Source: Desulfosudis oleivorans
Lineage (GTDB): Bacteria > Desulfobacterota > Desulfobacteria > Desulfobacterales > SURF-7
Length of the DNA: 64,000 nucleotides
Direction of reading: 5' to 3'
Assembly: GCA_020723325.1 (NCBI GenBank)
Contig: DYJD01000007.1
Span: forward strand, 62,001 to 126,000
Each line of letters begins with the position of its first letter. Position 1 is the first letter of the stretch. This document shows positions 7,766-16,871 of this stretch, piece by piece. The notes under the pieces were generated by a model. That model was not told where the DNA came from. It made no database searches and saw only the letters and a list, made by a program, of their open reading frames with translations. The position numbers and the translations under genes were made by a program.

Positions 7766-8749
7766 ATGACCCAAATGCCGAATCAAATTTTTCCCCCAGA
7801 TGAATGCACCGGCAATAAAGCGGACAGCGCTTTTGAATCCATCCCCATGCTTGTAAAAGCACTGATCCATTCCTATCAAAAGGATGATTCTTTCAGCCAT
7901 CTCGGCCCGGCTCCGATTCCTTCCCAGGAAGTCTTGGTTACCATGCTTCATCAGGTAAGGCGCATACTCTTTCCCGGTTATTTCGCGCACTATACCCTGA
8001 ATCGCGCCAATCTGGAATATTACATGGGCCAGGAAACAACCGAACTTTTTGAGCAGTTGTCCCAGCAAATCCTGCTGGCAAGCCGCCATGACTGCCTGCG
8101 GTACGGCCGGCCCTGCTTTCACTGTGTTGAAACAAGTCGCCATACGGCTCTGAAATTCCTGCAAGGCCTGCCCGAAATCAGAAGGATATTGGGAGCGGAC
8201 ATCCGTGCGGCTTTATCGGGTGACCCGGCGGCCAAAAGTTATGACGAAATCATATTCAGCTATCCGGGTTTGTTCGCCATAACGATTTATCGAGTCGCTC
8301 ATCTTCTGCTGCAACTCGGCGTGCCGCTGCTGCCGCGCATGATGAGCGAATATGCCCATCGTTTTACCGGCATTGATATTCATCCCGGCGCTAAGATCGG
8401 TGAAAGTTTTTTCATCGACCACGGCACCGGTGTGGTAATCGGTGAAACCGCCGAGATCGGCAACCAGGTCCGCCTTTATCAGGGGGTGACCCTCGGCGCC
8501 CTTTCCCTGCCGCGCAATGCGGCTGAAAAATATCGCCACCGTAAACGGCATCCAACCATTGAAGACGAAGTCATCATTTATGCCAATACAACGATTTTAG
8601 GCGGGGAAACCGTTATCGGTTCCCGCTCCATTATCGGCGGTAACATATGGCTCACCGAAAGCGTGCCGCCGGACACCAAAGTCATCCTCAAAAAACCCGA
8701 ATTGATTTTCAGCGAAAACCACATCCGCAATTGGATGACCGTTGCTTAA
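7766..8749 (+). CDS. cysE: Serine O-acetyltransferase
   Basis: The 327-residue protein has the long N-terminal helical region of CysE/EpsC followed by left-handed beta-helix hexapeptide repeats (GIDIHPGAKIGESFFIDHG, GVVIGETAEIG, GVTLGALS, then RHPTIEDEVIIYANTTILGG). The histidine/aspartate pairs typical of the active site are in IDIHPGAKIG and IDHGTG. It converts serine and acetyl-CoA to O-acetylserine, the precursor of cysteine. Cysteine supply suits a cell making many CXXCH cytochromes and Fe-S proteins, but there is no sign of shared regulation. It is monocistronic, and the Shine-Dalgarno is weak. Confidence 0.93.
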   Translation: MTQMPNQIFPPDECTGNKADSAFESIPMLVKALIHSYQKDDSFSHLGPAPIPSQEVLVTMLHQVRRILFPGYFAHYTLNRANLEYYMGQETTELFEQLSQQILLASRHDCLRYGRPCFHCVETSRHTALKFLQGLPEIRRILGADIRAALSGDPAAKSYDEIIFSYPGLFAITIYRVAHLLLQLGVPLLPRMMSEYAHRFTGIDIHPGAKIGESFFIDHGTGVVIGETAEIGNQVRLYQGVTLGALSLPRNAAEKYRHRKRHPTIEDEVIIYANTTILGGETVIGSRSIIGGNIWLTESVPPDTKVILKKPELIFSENHIRNWMTVA

Positions 8750-8980
8750 CAATGCCGAGTTCCTTTCGGACTGACCGGACCGGCAGATAGCCGTTCCATA
8801 TCTGAACACTGCCAACTTATTGTAATCCAAGCTTTCAATCAAAAATTCCGGAAGCAGTGTCCGCATTCAATACATCCTTCAGCAAGCTGACCTTCCGTCG
8901 TTGACCACCTTTCTCAGTTTCCGATAGATAATCAACCACTGCCAATTGGAATTATATGCCTGCCGATTCCTTCTCATTAT
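8750..8980. other. Intergenic region upstream of the 9127 operon
   Basis: No gene is seen. A loose inverted repeat (gttgaccacc...gataatcaac, about 8901-8938) lies 45-80 bases before the sigma54 promoter at 8981 and could be an activator site, though it is imperfect. Confidence 0.3.
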
Positions 8981-8996
8981 TGGCGCAATGTTTGCA
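8981..8996 (+). promoter_or_regulatory. Sigma54 promoter of the receiver/cytochrome operon
   Basis: TGGCGCAATGTTTGCA has the GG-N10-GC spacing with TTTGCA at -12. It lies 131 bases upstream of the start at 9127. Confidence 0.65.
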
Positions 8997-9126
8997 GTTC
9001 AACACACCGACAGCAAGTGATGCAAACCGAATGCCTTATCATTCGGACAGCGGAAATTTTATTTTTTTTATTTTATCGGTAAATGCTTTTCAGCACCCGG
9101 TGAATGGCTATTAAAGGGTTAGTCTG

Positions 9127-9528
9127 ATGGAAAAAGAAGTTGCAGTACTGGATGCAAATGAATTGAAGTGCCGTGAAATTTGTGGGTTACTTCAAAAATG
9201 GAATTATTCCGGAGCACAGTTGCACAGTTTGCCGACCCTTGAAGAACATATCCAAAAAAGCACTTGCCAAGTCGTGATTATGGATATCGATACTGTACCC
9301 ATTGACAACCGTACAATCCGCCAATTGACCCTCAAGAATCCGGGCGTTTATTTCTTGTGCCTGTCCGAAAACCGTTTTCATCCGGAATTAAAGGAAGCCT
9401 TATGCTACCATATTTATGCTTGTATCAAAAAGCCTGTGGATCCTGAGGAACTGCAATATTGGCTGAGGAGTATCGATAAAAATGGCGCTTGGTCTGATGA
9501 TGATGGCGGAGGATGGCCGAAAAGCTGA
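9127..9528 (+). CDS. Stand-alone CheY-like receiver protein
   Basis: The 133-residue protein is a single receiver domain. An acidic residue follows strand 1 (VAVLDANE), the likely phospho-acceptor is in VVIMDIDTV, and the conserved lysine is in CIKKPVD. There is no output domain. The C-terminal tail (WSDDDGGGWPKS) is low in complexity. It is directly upstream of a multihaem cytochrome gene and probably cotranscribed from the sigma54 promoter at 8981. The cognate kinase is unknown; the hybrid kinase at 36890 and the haem-motif kinase at 56220 are candidates in the window. The function is inferred from the domain only. Confidence 0.75.
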   Translation: MEKEVAVLDANELKCREICGLLQKWNYSGAQLHSLPTLEEHIQKSTCQVVIMDIDTVPIDNRTIRQLTLKNPGVYFLCLSENRFHPELKEALCYHIYACIKKPVDPEELQYWLRSIDKNGAWSDDDGGGWPKS

Positions 9529-9546
9529 TCAAGGCCATATCAGGAC

Positions 9547-10431
9547 ATGGGCAGAGCGTTATTAACGTCTATTGTTGTTTTCCTGTTGCTGGCAGGCGAA
9601 AGATCAGCCGCAGAGGAAAAAAAACAAATATCAGTAAATGTTGAAAACAGGGCTGTTGCAGCCGACATCAATATTCATTATACAGGGCGTTATTGCCTGG
9701 AATGTCATGTGAAACAGCCGACAGTGGGGGGAGATCCACTGTTACAATATAATGGCGATTTTAAAAGTTTATGCCGCTGTCATGGCAACATGCAGGATAC
9801 CTATCACCATCCGACGGACATACTTCCACCCCAAATAAACAGCATCAAGATTCCTACTGAATTTCCTTTGTGGAAAGGCAAGATCGATTGCATCACTTGC
9901 CATGATGTCGCCAGGCAATGCCGCGTCAATGAATTCAAGGAGGTCTTCTTGCGCGGAGCACCCTATCCGCGGCCTACGGCTTTTTGTTATCAATGCCATG
10001 ATCAGCAGGCATATGCCAGGTTTGATCCCCACCAACAAATTGATGCCTCTGGAGTGATTGTTGAATCGAAATGTCTTTATTGCCATGAAGAAAAACCGGA
10101 TGTTCAGCACGCGAAATTCAAGGATTTGAAATTGCTCGCTGATCTCGAAATCCTCTGCCGCCGCTGTCATTTTATCACCGGCAATCATTCCGGGAACTTC
10201 AATCATATGACCAAGCCGAGCCCCAAAGGACTGGCCCGCTTAAAACGGATGCGCAAAAAATTCAAAATCATTCTTCCGCTAACCATCGAAGGCAAGATGA
10301 CGTGCGTCACCTGCCATAATCCCCACCAAAAAGGAGTTATTCCCGAAGAACGCCCGAGCGCCAAGGGGGCGGATTCACATTATCGCCATCGCTTGCCGGA
10401 AAGAATATGCATTGAGTGTCACGAGATGTGA
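9547..10431 (+). CDS. Octahaem-type multihaem cytochrome c
   Basis: The 294-residue precursor has an N-terminal signal peptide and seven CXXCH motifs (CLECH, CITCH, CYQCH, CLYCH, CRRCH, CVTCH, CIECH). An eighth candidate is a contracted CXCH (LCRCHGN) in the second position. The paralogue at 62286-63230 has exactly the same arrangement including the contracted site (LCKCHYT), so it is unlikely to be a sequence error. Histidines after it (HHPTD / HAHPVD) could be distal ligands. It is probably periplasmic and soluble. It lies 18 bases after the receiver gene, with aggac just before the ATG. It converges with the 10448 gene. Confidence 0.88.
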   Translation: MGRALLTSIVVFLLLAGERSAAEEKKQISVNVENRAVAADINIHYTGRYCLECHVKQPTVGGDPLLQYNGDFKSLCRCHGNMQDTYHHPTDILPPQINSIKIPTEFPLWKGKIDCITCHDVARQCRVNEFKEVFLRGAPYPRPTAFCYQCHDQQAYARFDPHQQIDASGVIVESKCLYCHEEKPDVQHAKFKDLKLLADLEILCRRCHFITGNHSGNFNHMTKPSPKGLARLKRMRKKFKIILPLTIEGKMTCVTCHNPHQKGVIPEERPSAKGADSHYRHRLPERICIECHEM

Positions 10432-10447
10432 TCCTGCCTGATTGGGA

Positions 10448-11428
10448 TCAATTGCCGAATAGATGCGGGAAATAGAAAACCTCGTATTTCGTCACCAAAC
10501 CCTTGATATTGATATTTTTAAGATACCCGGCTTTTTCTTTATTAAAACCCAATTGATGATAATCTAGAATACTTTTTCCGGAATGACATTCATTACAAGC
10601 CATGCTGATTTCTTTCCGACCCGTATTCTTATGAAATTCATCCAACTTCTGCTTCCTATCACTTTTGCTGAGCTGTTTTTCAACCGATAGAAATATTTTG
10701 GCCTTTTCCAGATCCTGGGGATTACGCACCGGTTGCTTACGACCTTTTTCCATGGAAAATACGTCAATGCGGGAAATGGAATTTGTAGCAACATCTCCCT
10801 GATGGGATTTGGGATTGAAGAAGGTTCCAAAAGGCCGGCCATGGAACACGGTATTTTCTTTTTCCGACCAATCATAGATCAATTGATTGAATTTATCCCT
10901 TTTTAAATGACAGACCTCGCAGTGCAAAAAACCGGTGTGCATATTGATAAAAGCCCGGACCAGATTGTTGCGGCTATGGGGATAGAGTTTATGACAAACC
11001 CCGCATACAGATGCATCGTTAATCTGTTCGATGTAGGATTGTTCAAATTTATGAATATATTTCATGGCGTTAGTTTCTGCCTGAATGTCTTCCTTGTCTT
11101 CCTGATGGCATTCCTTGAAGCAATCCACTTGTGATGCGCCGGTATGGGGAACTTTTACAACCGCTTGATGGCATTGACGACAACCTCCCTGACCGTGTGG
11201 GGATTGCATGAATTTCTCTTCGTCAATATGGAGGGGTTGAAACCGAGTTGAGCTGTCTATTTGAACAAGTCCCGGATAACGATGACAGATCAAACAGCCG
11301 TCTTTATCTTCAGCCAAGGATTCAGAAATGCCTAAAAAAAACAGCTTAATGATACAGAATAACAACATGCTGACAATATATGCAAGTACGCTTCTTTTTT
11401 TTATTTTACAGAGTATTGGATTCGGCAT
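10448..11428 (-). CDS. Hybrid multihaem cytochrome c
   Basis: The 326-residue protein has a signal peptide or anchor (about residues 14-39), five CXXCH motifs (CLICH, CRQCH, CGVCH, CEVCH, CNECH) and one CX3CH (CFKECH). Its N-terminal half resembles the start of the large c subunits at 12009 and 14842 (CHRYPGL, then CX3CH after a VD). Its C-terminal half resembles the anchored trihaem subunits at 13961 and 16872 (PHS..., NMHTGFL.CEVCH, and the end TKYEVFYFPHL). It thus seems to merge the two c-type partners of the cytochrome b module into one chain. The ATG at 11428 is chosen over an upstream TTG. Confidence 0.82.
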   Translation of the reverse strand: MPNPILCKIKKRSVLAYIVSMLLFCIIKLFFLGISESLAEDKDGCLICHRYPGLVQIDSSTRFQPLHIDEEKFMQSPHGQGGCRQCHQAVVKVPHTGASQVDCFKECHQEDKEDIQAETNAMKYIHKFEQSYIEQINDASVCGVCHKLYPHSRNNLVRAFINMHTGFLHCEVCHLKRDKFNQLIYDWSEKENTVFHGRPFGTFFNPKSHQGDVATNSISRIDVFSMEKGRKQPVRNPQDLEKAKIFLSVEKQLSKSDRKQKLDEFHKNTGRKEISMACNECHSGKSILDYHQLGFNKEKAGYLKNINIKGLVTKYEVFYFPHLFGN

Positions 11429-11888
11429 AGGTCGTCGGTACAACAATTGCGGAAAATGTTATATATTTAAAAATTGTTTTTAAAATAACAGCAAAATACA
11501 TGCCGGGTACACTGAATATTATCACCACTTAATTTTGAATTTATAATAGTTCAAAGCATATCGCAACAAACCAATAAATACCCACATGCAGCCGGCTTTG
11601 ATCAGGATTGCTTTTCTTCCGTTTACCAATACTTCTAACCACGGCTCAATTTGGTCCCAATACAAGTGTTAAACACCGGCTGCCGTGCATGATAACAGTA
11701 CATAAAATAACTACCTATAATAAATAAATAAATATTATTTGCAAACACACATATGTCTTTTTTTAGGACATAATTGGGAGGATTTTTACCCGTCGGCTGA
11801 TATTATAAGGCTGCCGCCTTGGAGCCATAAGACAGAATAACGTGAAATGCAAAACACTATATAATCGATCCAAAAAAAAAACCATGTA
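11429..11888. other. Divergent intergenic region between two cytochrome operons
   Basis: There is a sigma54 promoter for each side (11490-11505 minus, 11889-11904 plus). Between them the sequence is AT-rich. The inverted repeat TATGTC-N9-GACATA near 11751-11771 lies about 120-140 bases upstream of the plus promoter and may be an activator site. No gene is seen. Confidence 0.4.
11490..11505 (-). promoter_or_regulatory. Sigma54 promoter of the hybrid cytochrome gene
   Basis: On the minus strand CGGCATGTATTTTGCT has the GG-N10-GC spacing; only the first base departs from TGGCA. It lies about 60 bases upstream of the start at 11428. Confidence 0.6.
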
Positions 11889-11904
11889 TGGCATATAAAT
11901 TGCT
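11889..11904 (+). promoter_or_regulatory. Sigma54 promoter of the 12009-21178 operon
   Basis: TGGCATATAAATTGCT is an excellent -24/-12 match, 104 bases upstream of the GTG at 12009. All eight genes to 21178 are closely packed or overlap and could be read from it. Confidence 0.78.
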
Positions 11905-12008
11905 GTCTTTTACCTCGCTTTCGTGTGGATAATTGCGGCGTTTTTATGCCGGCTTAACCGAATGTTACGTTGTATCAATCTTTTCAACAGGAAGTGAGGA
12001 AGACCGAC

Positions 12009-13073
12009 GTGCTCAAAGTCACCTGTCGATCCATTGTGACAATATGGAGTTTTTGCAGTTTTTTCCTTTTGCTCACATTTCAGAATTCCTTTGGGGCGGA
12101 TATTGGTAATTGCCTGTTGTGCCACAAATACCCAGGTCTGAGCCGTGTGGATGAAAACGGGAAACTACGGCTGCTTTATATCAATGAAGCTGTATTCAAT
12201 ACCAGTATGCACGCCAAGGTGAAATGCGAGGGTTGTCATACGGATATTCAAAAAATACCTCATGATCCGGCTAAAAAAGTAGATTGCCTGACTCAATGCC
12301 ATATTGTGGAACCATCCAGTGAACAGAAGTTCTCCCACAAAGATGTTGCGGAATTCTTGCAAAAAAGCGTTCACAGCCCGGTGGATGCCGATGGAAATCC
12401 GAAACCGTTTCCGGAAGATTTTCCGGATTGCAAAAAATGCCATGACAATCCCCTATATCGTCCCATGTCGTTCAACAAAATGATGCTGCCGGGTATTTCG
12501 GAAACAGCTTTGGGTCGCTGTCGGGTATGCCATAAGAAGGATGACTTTATTTACCAGTTTTACAATCATGTCACCACGCGGTTGCGCAGAAGCCGCAATC
12601 CCAAAAATATCGCCGAATCATGCGCGCGCTGTCATGACGATACCAAATTGATGAAACGCCACAATCTTTCCACCAAAGCGGTTTATTCCTACGGAGAAAG
12701 TTTTCACGGCAAGGCTGCCACGTTCCTGGATGAACGGATTCCCGATTGCCTGGATTGTCATGTCAATCCGGGCGAGTCAGTGCATCAAATGCTGAGTTAT
12801 AAAAATCCCCTTTCCGCGGTTTCCTTGCAGAATAGAGGCCGAATTTGCGCCACAGCGGAGTGTCATCCCCGGGCAACGCCCAAGATGGCGGAGTATCAGG
12901 TGCATGCCGAGTTCAATCTGAATCAAAGCCCGGTGCGCTATTATTTCACAGTCTTTTTCATCGCCTTGACCGGCGGAACTTTGCTGCCGTTGATGGGGAT
13001 TATTTTTCTGGACTGTCTGCGCCGCCTGTTTCCAAATGCCGGCTTGATTCAAAGAAAGAAGAAACATGAATAA
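12009..13073 (+). CDS. Membrane-anchored octahaem-type cytochrome c, module 1
   Basis: The 354-residue protein starts with a signal peptide and ends with one membrane helix (YYFTVFFIALTGGTLLPLMG) and a basic tail, so the haem domain should face the periplasm. It has six CXXCH motifs, one CX3CH (CLTQCH) and one CX4CH (CATAECH), eight candidate haems. A GTG start at 12009 with gagga upstream is preferred to the TTG at 11970, which has no good ribosome site. It overlaps the cytochrome b gene. The set c/b/c resembles Cbc-type quinone-cytochrome oxidoreductases of Geobacter. It is paralogous to 14842-16071. Confidence 0.82.
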   Translation: MLKVTCRSIVTIWSFCSFFLLLTFQNSFGADIGNCLLCHKYPGLSRVDENGKLRLLYINEAVFNTSMHAKVKCEGCHTDIQKIPHDPAKKVDCLTQCHIVEPSSEQKFSHKDVAEFLQKSVHSPVDADGNPKPFPEDFPDCKKCHDNPLYRPMSFNKMMLPGISETALGRCRVCHKKDDFIYQFYNHVTTRLRRSRNPKNIAESCARCHDDTKLMKRHNLSTKAVYSYGESFHGKAATFLDERIPDCLDCHVNPGESVHQMLSYKNPLSAVSLQNRGRICATAECHPRATPKMAEYQVHAEFNLNQSPVRYYFTVFFIALTGGTLLPLMGIIFLDCLRRLFPNAGLIQRKKKHE

Positions 13074-13932
13074 AACAACCATCATCCGAATCAAAAACGG
13101 AAAGAAGTATTTTTTTCGATTCAGTGTGAACCAGCGTATTCAGCATGTGATTCTGGCCACATGCGTGGTGGTGCTGGTGCTGACCGGCATGCCCCTCAAA
13201 TTTCACTACACCTTCTGGGCCCAATATCTGTACACCATGTTCGGCGGCATTCATATGGCCCCTATTATTCATCGCATGGCCGGAGTCATCCTGATTATAT
13301 TATTTATTTATCACCTCCTCTATCTGATCCGCACCATTTGGAAGGGACAGATCCTGCCGCTCAAGCAGAGGGAGGGGTTAAGCATAGTCAAACTGATCCG
13401 CTTGCTGGTGAACCAGCCGCTGATACCCAATCTCAAGGATCTGAGAGACATCATCGACTTATTGAAATACCTTTTTTTTATCAGCGCTGAGCGGCCCAAA
13501 GGCGCACAGTTCACCTGGAAAGAGAAGTTCGATTATTGGGCCCCTTTTTGGGGTATCGTGATTATCGGTGCTTCCGGCGCCGTAATGTGGGGCAAAGAAA
13601 TCGCCACCCGATGGCTGCCGGGTGAAATCATCAATTTCGCTCTGATCGCCCACAGCGATGAGGCGCTTCTGGCAGCTTTGTTTTTATTCATCTGGCATTG
13701 GTACAATGTGCATTTTTCAACATCGGTATTTCCCATGGGAACGGCTTTTCTGACCGGCTATTTGTCCGAGGAGCTGATGATCGAGGAACACTATGAGTAT
13801 TATGTGGAAGTGATGAAACGCGAAGGCTTTGAACATGAGATTCTTCCGCCCCATGGAGGGGGGCAGGATTCCACCAACATGAAGACGAAGGAAGAAGTCG
13901 TATCAGCTTCGGAACTACCCCGAATTCTGTAA
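13066..13932 (+). CDS. Cytochrome b, di-haem membrane subunit, module 1
   Basis: The 288-residue protein has about four to five membrane helices and histidines placed as in the cytochrome b561/b(N-terminal)-like family: QHVILAT, HRMAG, YHLLYL, AHSDEALLAA, and WHWYNVH. It likely carries two b haems and oxidises or reduces quinone, passing electrons to the flanking c-type subunits. It overlaps the preceding gene by eight bases. A hydrophilic C-terminal tail of about 60 residues follows the last helix. Its paralogue is 16068-16838. Confidence 0.88.
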   Translation: MNKTTIIRIKNGKKYFFRFSVNQRIQHVILATCVVVLVLTGMPLKFHYTFWAQYLYTMFGGIHMAPIIHRMAGVILIILFIYHLLYLIRTIWKGQILPLKQREGLSIVKLIRLLVNQPLIPNLKDLRDIIDLLKYLFFISAERPKGAQFTWKEKFDYWAPFWGIVIIGASGAVMWGKEIATRWLPGEIINFALIAHSDEALLAALFLFIWHWYNVHFSTSVFPMGTAFLTGYLSEELMIEEHYEYYVEVMKREGFEHEILPPHGGGQDSTNMKTKEEVVSASELPRIL

Positions 13933-13960
13933 CCGGATAAAGAAAGAAGGCGGCTTGCGA

Positions 13961-14845
13961 ATGAAAGCATTCCTCTCCAAAATATATATCATCGGTTTCA
14001 TGGTATTGACCCTGGGTTTTATGGCTCTGATTTGGAAAGTGACTTTCCAGCATATACTGGAAGAATATCAGAATCGCAAAAAAAGCGAACAAATCAGCGA
14101 GATGAAGAAAGAAAAAGAGAAGCTTTCCGCTGATCCCACTTTTCAAAACGCCATTATGGAAGGCGATGAGCGCGTAAAGCACTATCTGGGCTATCGCGTT
14201 CTGGAAGATACCAGAATTGAAGGCCATTTCCATCACATTGATTTCAATGCCGTACCTGACAAACGTTCCTATTGCATCACCTGCCACGGTGACATCCCCC
14301 ATGATAAGTCCAAGGAATTGCGGGCTTTTGCCAATATGCACGCGGCCTTTATCGCCTGCCAGACCTGCCATATCCGACTGGAAGGGGATAAACGCACCGG
14401 TGTTTTCAAATGGTATGACCGCGGCACCGGTGAAATCACCGCAAGTCCCGTGAAAGAAGGCGTATTGCCTGGAAGATATCAGGCCAAAATCATCCCCTTT
14501 GAATCGGAAAATGGGAAAATCCAGCGCATGGATAATCCGGAGCGCATGCAGTTTGCAGCCGAATTCAAAAAACAGGAACCGAAATTGTCCGAATTGCAGA
14601 AAACCAAAGCCAGAAAAATCATTCACAACATTGTCAGCAAGCAGCCCTACATTTGTGAAGACTGCCACCAGCAGCAGGCGCCGGTGCTGCCGTTCAAGGA
14701 ATTGGGCTATTCAGAAAAACGCACCAATTCCTTTATCAGCACGGAAGTCATCGGCATGATCAAAAACTATACCAAATTCTATATGCCGCGGATGCTTCAT
14801 CCAGGCCAGGCCGAGGACGGCACGGCACCGGCAGGAGGAAAATGA
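13961..14845 (+). CDS. Membrane-anchored trihaem cytochrome c, module 1
   Basis: The 294-residue protein has one N-terminal membrane helix (about residues 8-30), a charged coiled-coil-like stretch (RKKSEQISEMKKEKEK), and three CXXCH motifs (CITCH, CQTCH, CEDCH). It ends with a tail motif (TKFYMPRML) shared with 16872-17720 and 10448-11428. It probably relays electrons between cytochrome b and the larger c subunit at the outer face of the inner membrane. The ATG at 13961 is preferred to the TTG at 13955; gaagg lies upstream. Its stop overlaps the next start (ATGA). Confidence 0.82.
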   Translation: MKAFLSKIYIIGFMVLTLGFMALIWKVTFQHILEEYQNRKKSEQISEMKKEKEKLSADPTFQNAIMEGDERVKHYLGYRVLEDTRIEGHFHHIDFNAVPDKRSYCITCHGDIPHDKSKELRAFANMHAAFIACQTCHIRLEGDKRTGVFKWYDRGTGEITASPVKEGVLPGRYQAKIIPFESENGKIQRMDNPERMQFAAEFKKQEPKLSELQKTKARKIIHNIVSKQPYICEDCHQQQAPVLPFKELGYSEKRTNSFISTEVIGMIKNYTKFYMPRMLHPGQAEDGTAPAGGK

Positions 14846-16071
14846 CCATCATAGCAACAAATTATAAGGAACATCTCGTGAGATCTCTGACCGTTCAAAC
14901 AATTGCCATTTTTTTTGCAGCAGTTTGCATGCTCTTTGCTGTTCAGGGGCTGCATGCTTCTTCCGAGGCCCTGCCGGACTCGGAGAATTGTCTTTACTGC
15001 CATCGCTATCCCCAGATGGGGCGTTATGATGAAAACGGCAAGAAGCGAATTTTTTATGTGAATGAGCGAATCTTTGCCAAATCCGTTCACGGCAAATTGA
15101 GTTGCAAAAGCTGCCATGTGAGCGGTCTGGATCAGATCCCCCATACGGATATCAAAAAAGTGGATTGCACCACCAAGTGCCATATCAAGGAGCCTTCCAC
15201 CAATCAGGAATTTTCCCATGCCAATGTGGTTCTAAAAATGGAAACGAGCGTGCATGGGCGCAGAAACAAGGATAACCCATATCCGGAAGATCTTCCGGAT
15301 TGCAAATCCTGTCATGACAATCCGCTGTATGCCACGTTGGACGGCATGTGGTGCGACAATGAAGCTTTGTCCAATGAAACCCTGGCCCGTTGCACTGTCT
15401 GCCATGTGCGCAAGGAATGGGCCGAAAGTTTCTATACCCATTTCACCCACCGCATGCGCAAAAAAAGAGCCCAGAAAGATATTGTACAGCTTTGCACCGG
15501 CTGCCACGAGGATCGTGAAAAAATGAATCGCCACGGTCTGGAAAGCATCGAAACCTATAAAGACACCTATCATTGGAAGCAGGTGAAATACAAAGTGGAG
15601 AATGCCCCGGATTGTCTGACCTGCCATGTGCCTGTGGGTCATTCCACCCATGAAATGTATGCACAGACCGATCCGCGCTCGCCCTTGCATATGAACAACC
15701 GGGTCAGCACTTGTTCCCACCAGGGCGGCATTCAAGTTTGTCATCCCGGCGCAACCCCTGAATTCGCCATGGGACGTGTGCATGCCTATGGCGCTAAAGC
15801 GGAATTGGCTGCTGCCGAGACCACGATAAAAATAGGAGACGATACTGATAAGTCAAAATCCCTGGTTCAAATAAGAGCGAAAAAGGAAATTTCGGACAAA
15901 GAAATCTTTCATTATGAAGTACTGCGCTATCTCACGTTGATATATAAGGTTCTGATCGGCAGTACCATCGGTTTTATGTGCCTACACCAATTTTTAGATT
16001 ATCGCAGAACCCGGAAAAGGATGAAGCACAGCCATCATTCTTCCCATCCGGAAAAGGAAGATAAAATATGA
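14842..16071 (+). CDS. Membrane-anchored octahaem-type cytochrome c, module 2
   Basis: The 409-residue paralogue of the 12009 product has a signal peptide, six CXXCH motifs, one CX3CH (CTTKCH) and a C-terminal membrane helix (LTLIYKVLIGSTIGFMCL). At the eighth haem position the CX4CH of module 1 is replaced by a CX8CH (CSHQGGIQVCH), followed in both by HP-ATP. About 45 residues more than module 1 lie between this motif and the helix. The ATG at 14842 has ggagg close by; a GTG at 14878 with aagga is an alternative. Confidence 0.85.
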   Translation: MTIIATNYKEHLVRSLTVQTIAIFFAAVCMLFAVQGLHASSEALPDSENCLYCHRYPQMGRYDENGKKRIFYVNERIFAKSVHGKLSCKSCHVSGLDQIPHTDIKKVDCTTKCHIKEPSTNQEFSHANVVLKMETSVHGRRNKDNPYPEDLPDCKSCHDNPLYATLDGMWCDNEALSNETLARCTVCHVRKEWAESFYTHFTHRMRKKRAQKDIVQLCTGCHEDREKMNRHGLESIETYKDTYHWKQVKYKVENAPDCLTCHVPVGHSTHEMYAQTDPRSPLHMNNRVSTCSHQGGIQVCHPGATPEFAMGRVHAYGAKAELAAAETTIKIGDDTDKSKSLVQIRAKKEISDKEIFHYEVLRYLTLIYKVLIGSTIGFMCLHQFLDYRRTRKRMKHSHHSSHPEKEDKI

Positions 16072-16838
16072 ACCACGCCTCATCCACAGAACAAAGAATG
16101 TTCATTCGTTTGAATCGCTCCGAGAAGAATCAACATCTGATCTTTGTCATCTCTTTTATCGTATTGGCAGTGACCGGCTTTATGGTGAAGCTTCCCGATG
16201 AACTGGTGACACTCCTGGGCGAACACCGGCAAACCGTGTTTCAATATCGCAGCATTATCCATCGCCTGGCCGGTTTCATCATGATTCTTGCGAGCCTTTA
16301 TCATATGGGTTATCTCGTGTTCACTAGGTCCGGCCGAAGATGGCTGAAGGATATGCTGCCCCGACCCAAGGATCTTACGGAAATGTTCCAGAACTTTATG
16401 TATTATCTGGGCGCCCGGGAAAATCCGCCGGAATTCGACCGGTTTTGCTATAAACAAAAATTAGAATATGGTGCCTTGATTGCCGGTACGGCCTTGATGA
16501 GTATCTCCGGGGTCCTGCTCTGGTCCGAATCCTCCTGGGACAAATTCATTCTCGACATTGCATCCCTGGTACATAATATGGAAGCAGTGTTGGCCTGCTT
16601 GGCCATCATGGTCTGGCATATGTATGAAGTCCATTTGCGGCCCCATAAATTCCCCTTAGATAAAATGTGGCTCACCGGCATAATTTCGGAAGAAGAAATG
16701 CAGGAAGAGTTTCCCCTGCATTATAAGAAAATAATGGAAAACCCGGAATTGCAAAAAATATATATCGTGGATGGGCCGGTAAAAAATGCGGAAACCGGAC
16801 ATGGAATTACAATGGCGGATGTTTCCCATATGAATTAA
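16068..16838 (+). CDS. Cytochrome b, di-haem membrane subunit, module 2
   Basis: This 256-residue paralogue of the 13066 product keeps the helix pattern and histidines (NQHLIFVIS, IHRLAG, LYHMGYLV, LVHNMEAVLAC, WHMYEVH). It has the shared segment HKFPLDKMWLTGIISEEEM after the last helix and a shorter tail. It overlaps the preceding gene by four bases (ATGA). It likely exchanges electrons with quinone and the flanking c subunits; a second copy may be tuned to another potential or partner. Confidence 0.88.
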   Translation: MNHASSTEQRMFIRLNRSEKNQHLIFVISFIVLAVTGFMVKLPDELVTLLGEHRQTVFQYRSIIHRLAGFIMILASLYHMGYLVFTRSGRRWLKDMLPRPKDLTEMFQNFMYYLGARENPPEFDRFCYKQKLEYGALIAGTALMSISGVLLWSESSWDKFILDIASLVHNMEAVLACLAIMVWHMYEVHLRPHKFPLDKMWLTGIISEEEMQEEFPLHYKKIMENPELQKIYIVDGPVKNAETGHGITMADVSHMN

Positions 16839-16871
16839 CAGTGGATGACCGTTCGCAAAGGAGCAAACCGA

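Noticed and set aside
13688-14668. 326-residue frame on the minus strand
   Set aside because: It is antisense to the anchored trihaem cytochrome and cytochrome b genes; it has no family signature and its composition is that of a shadow of the coding strand.
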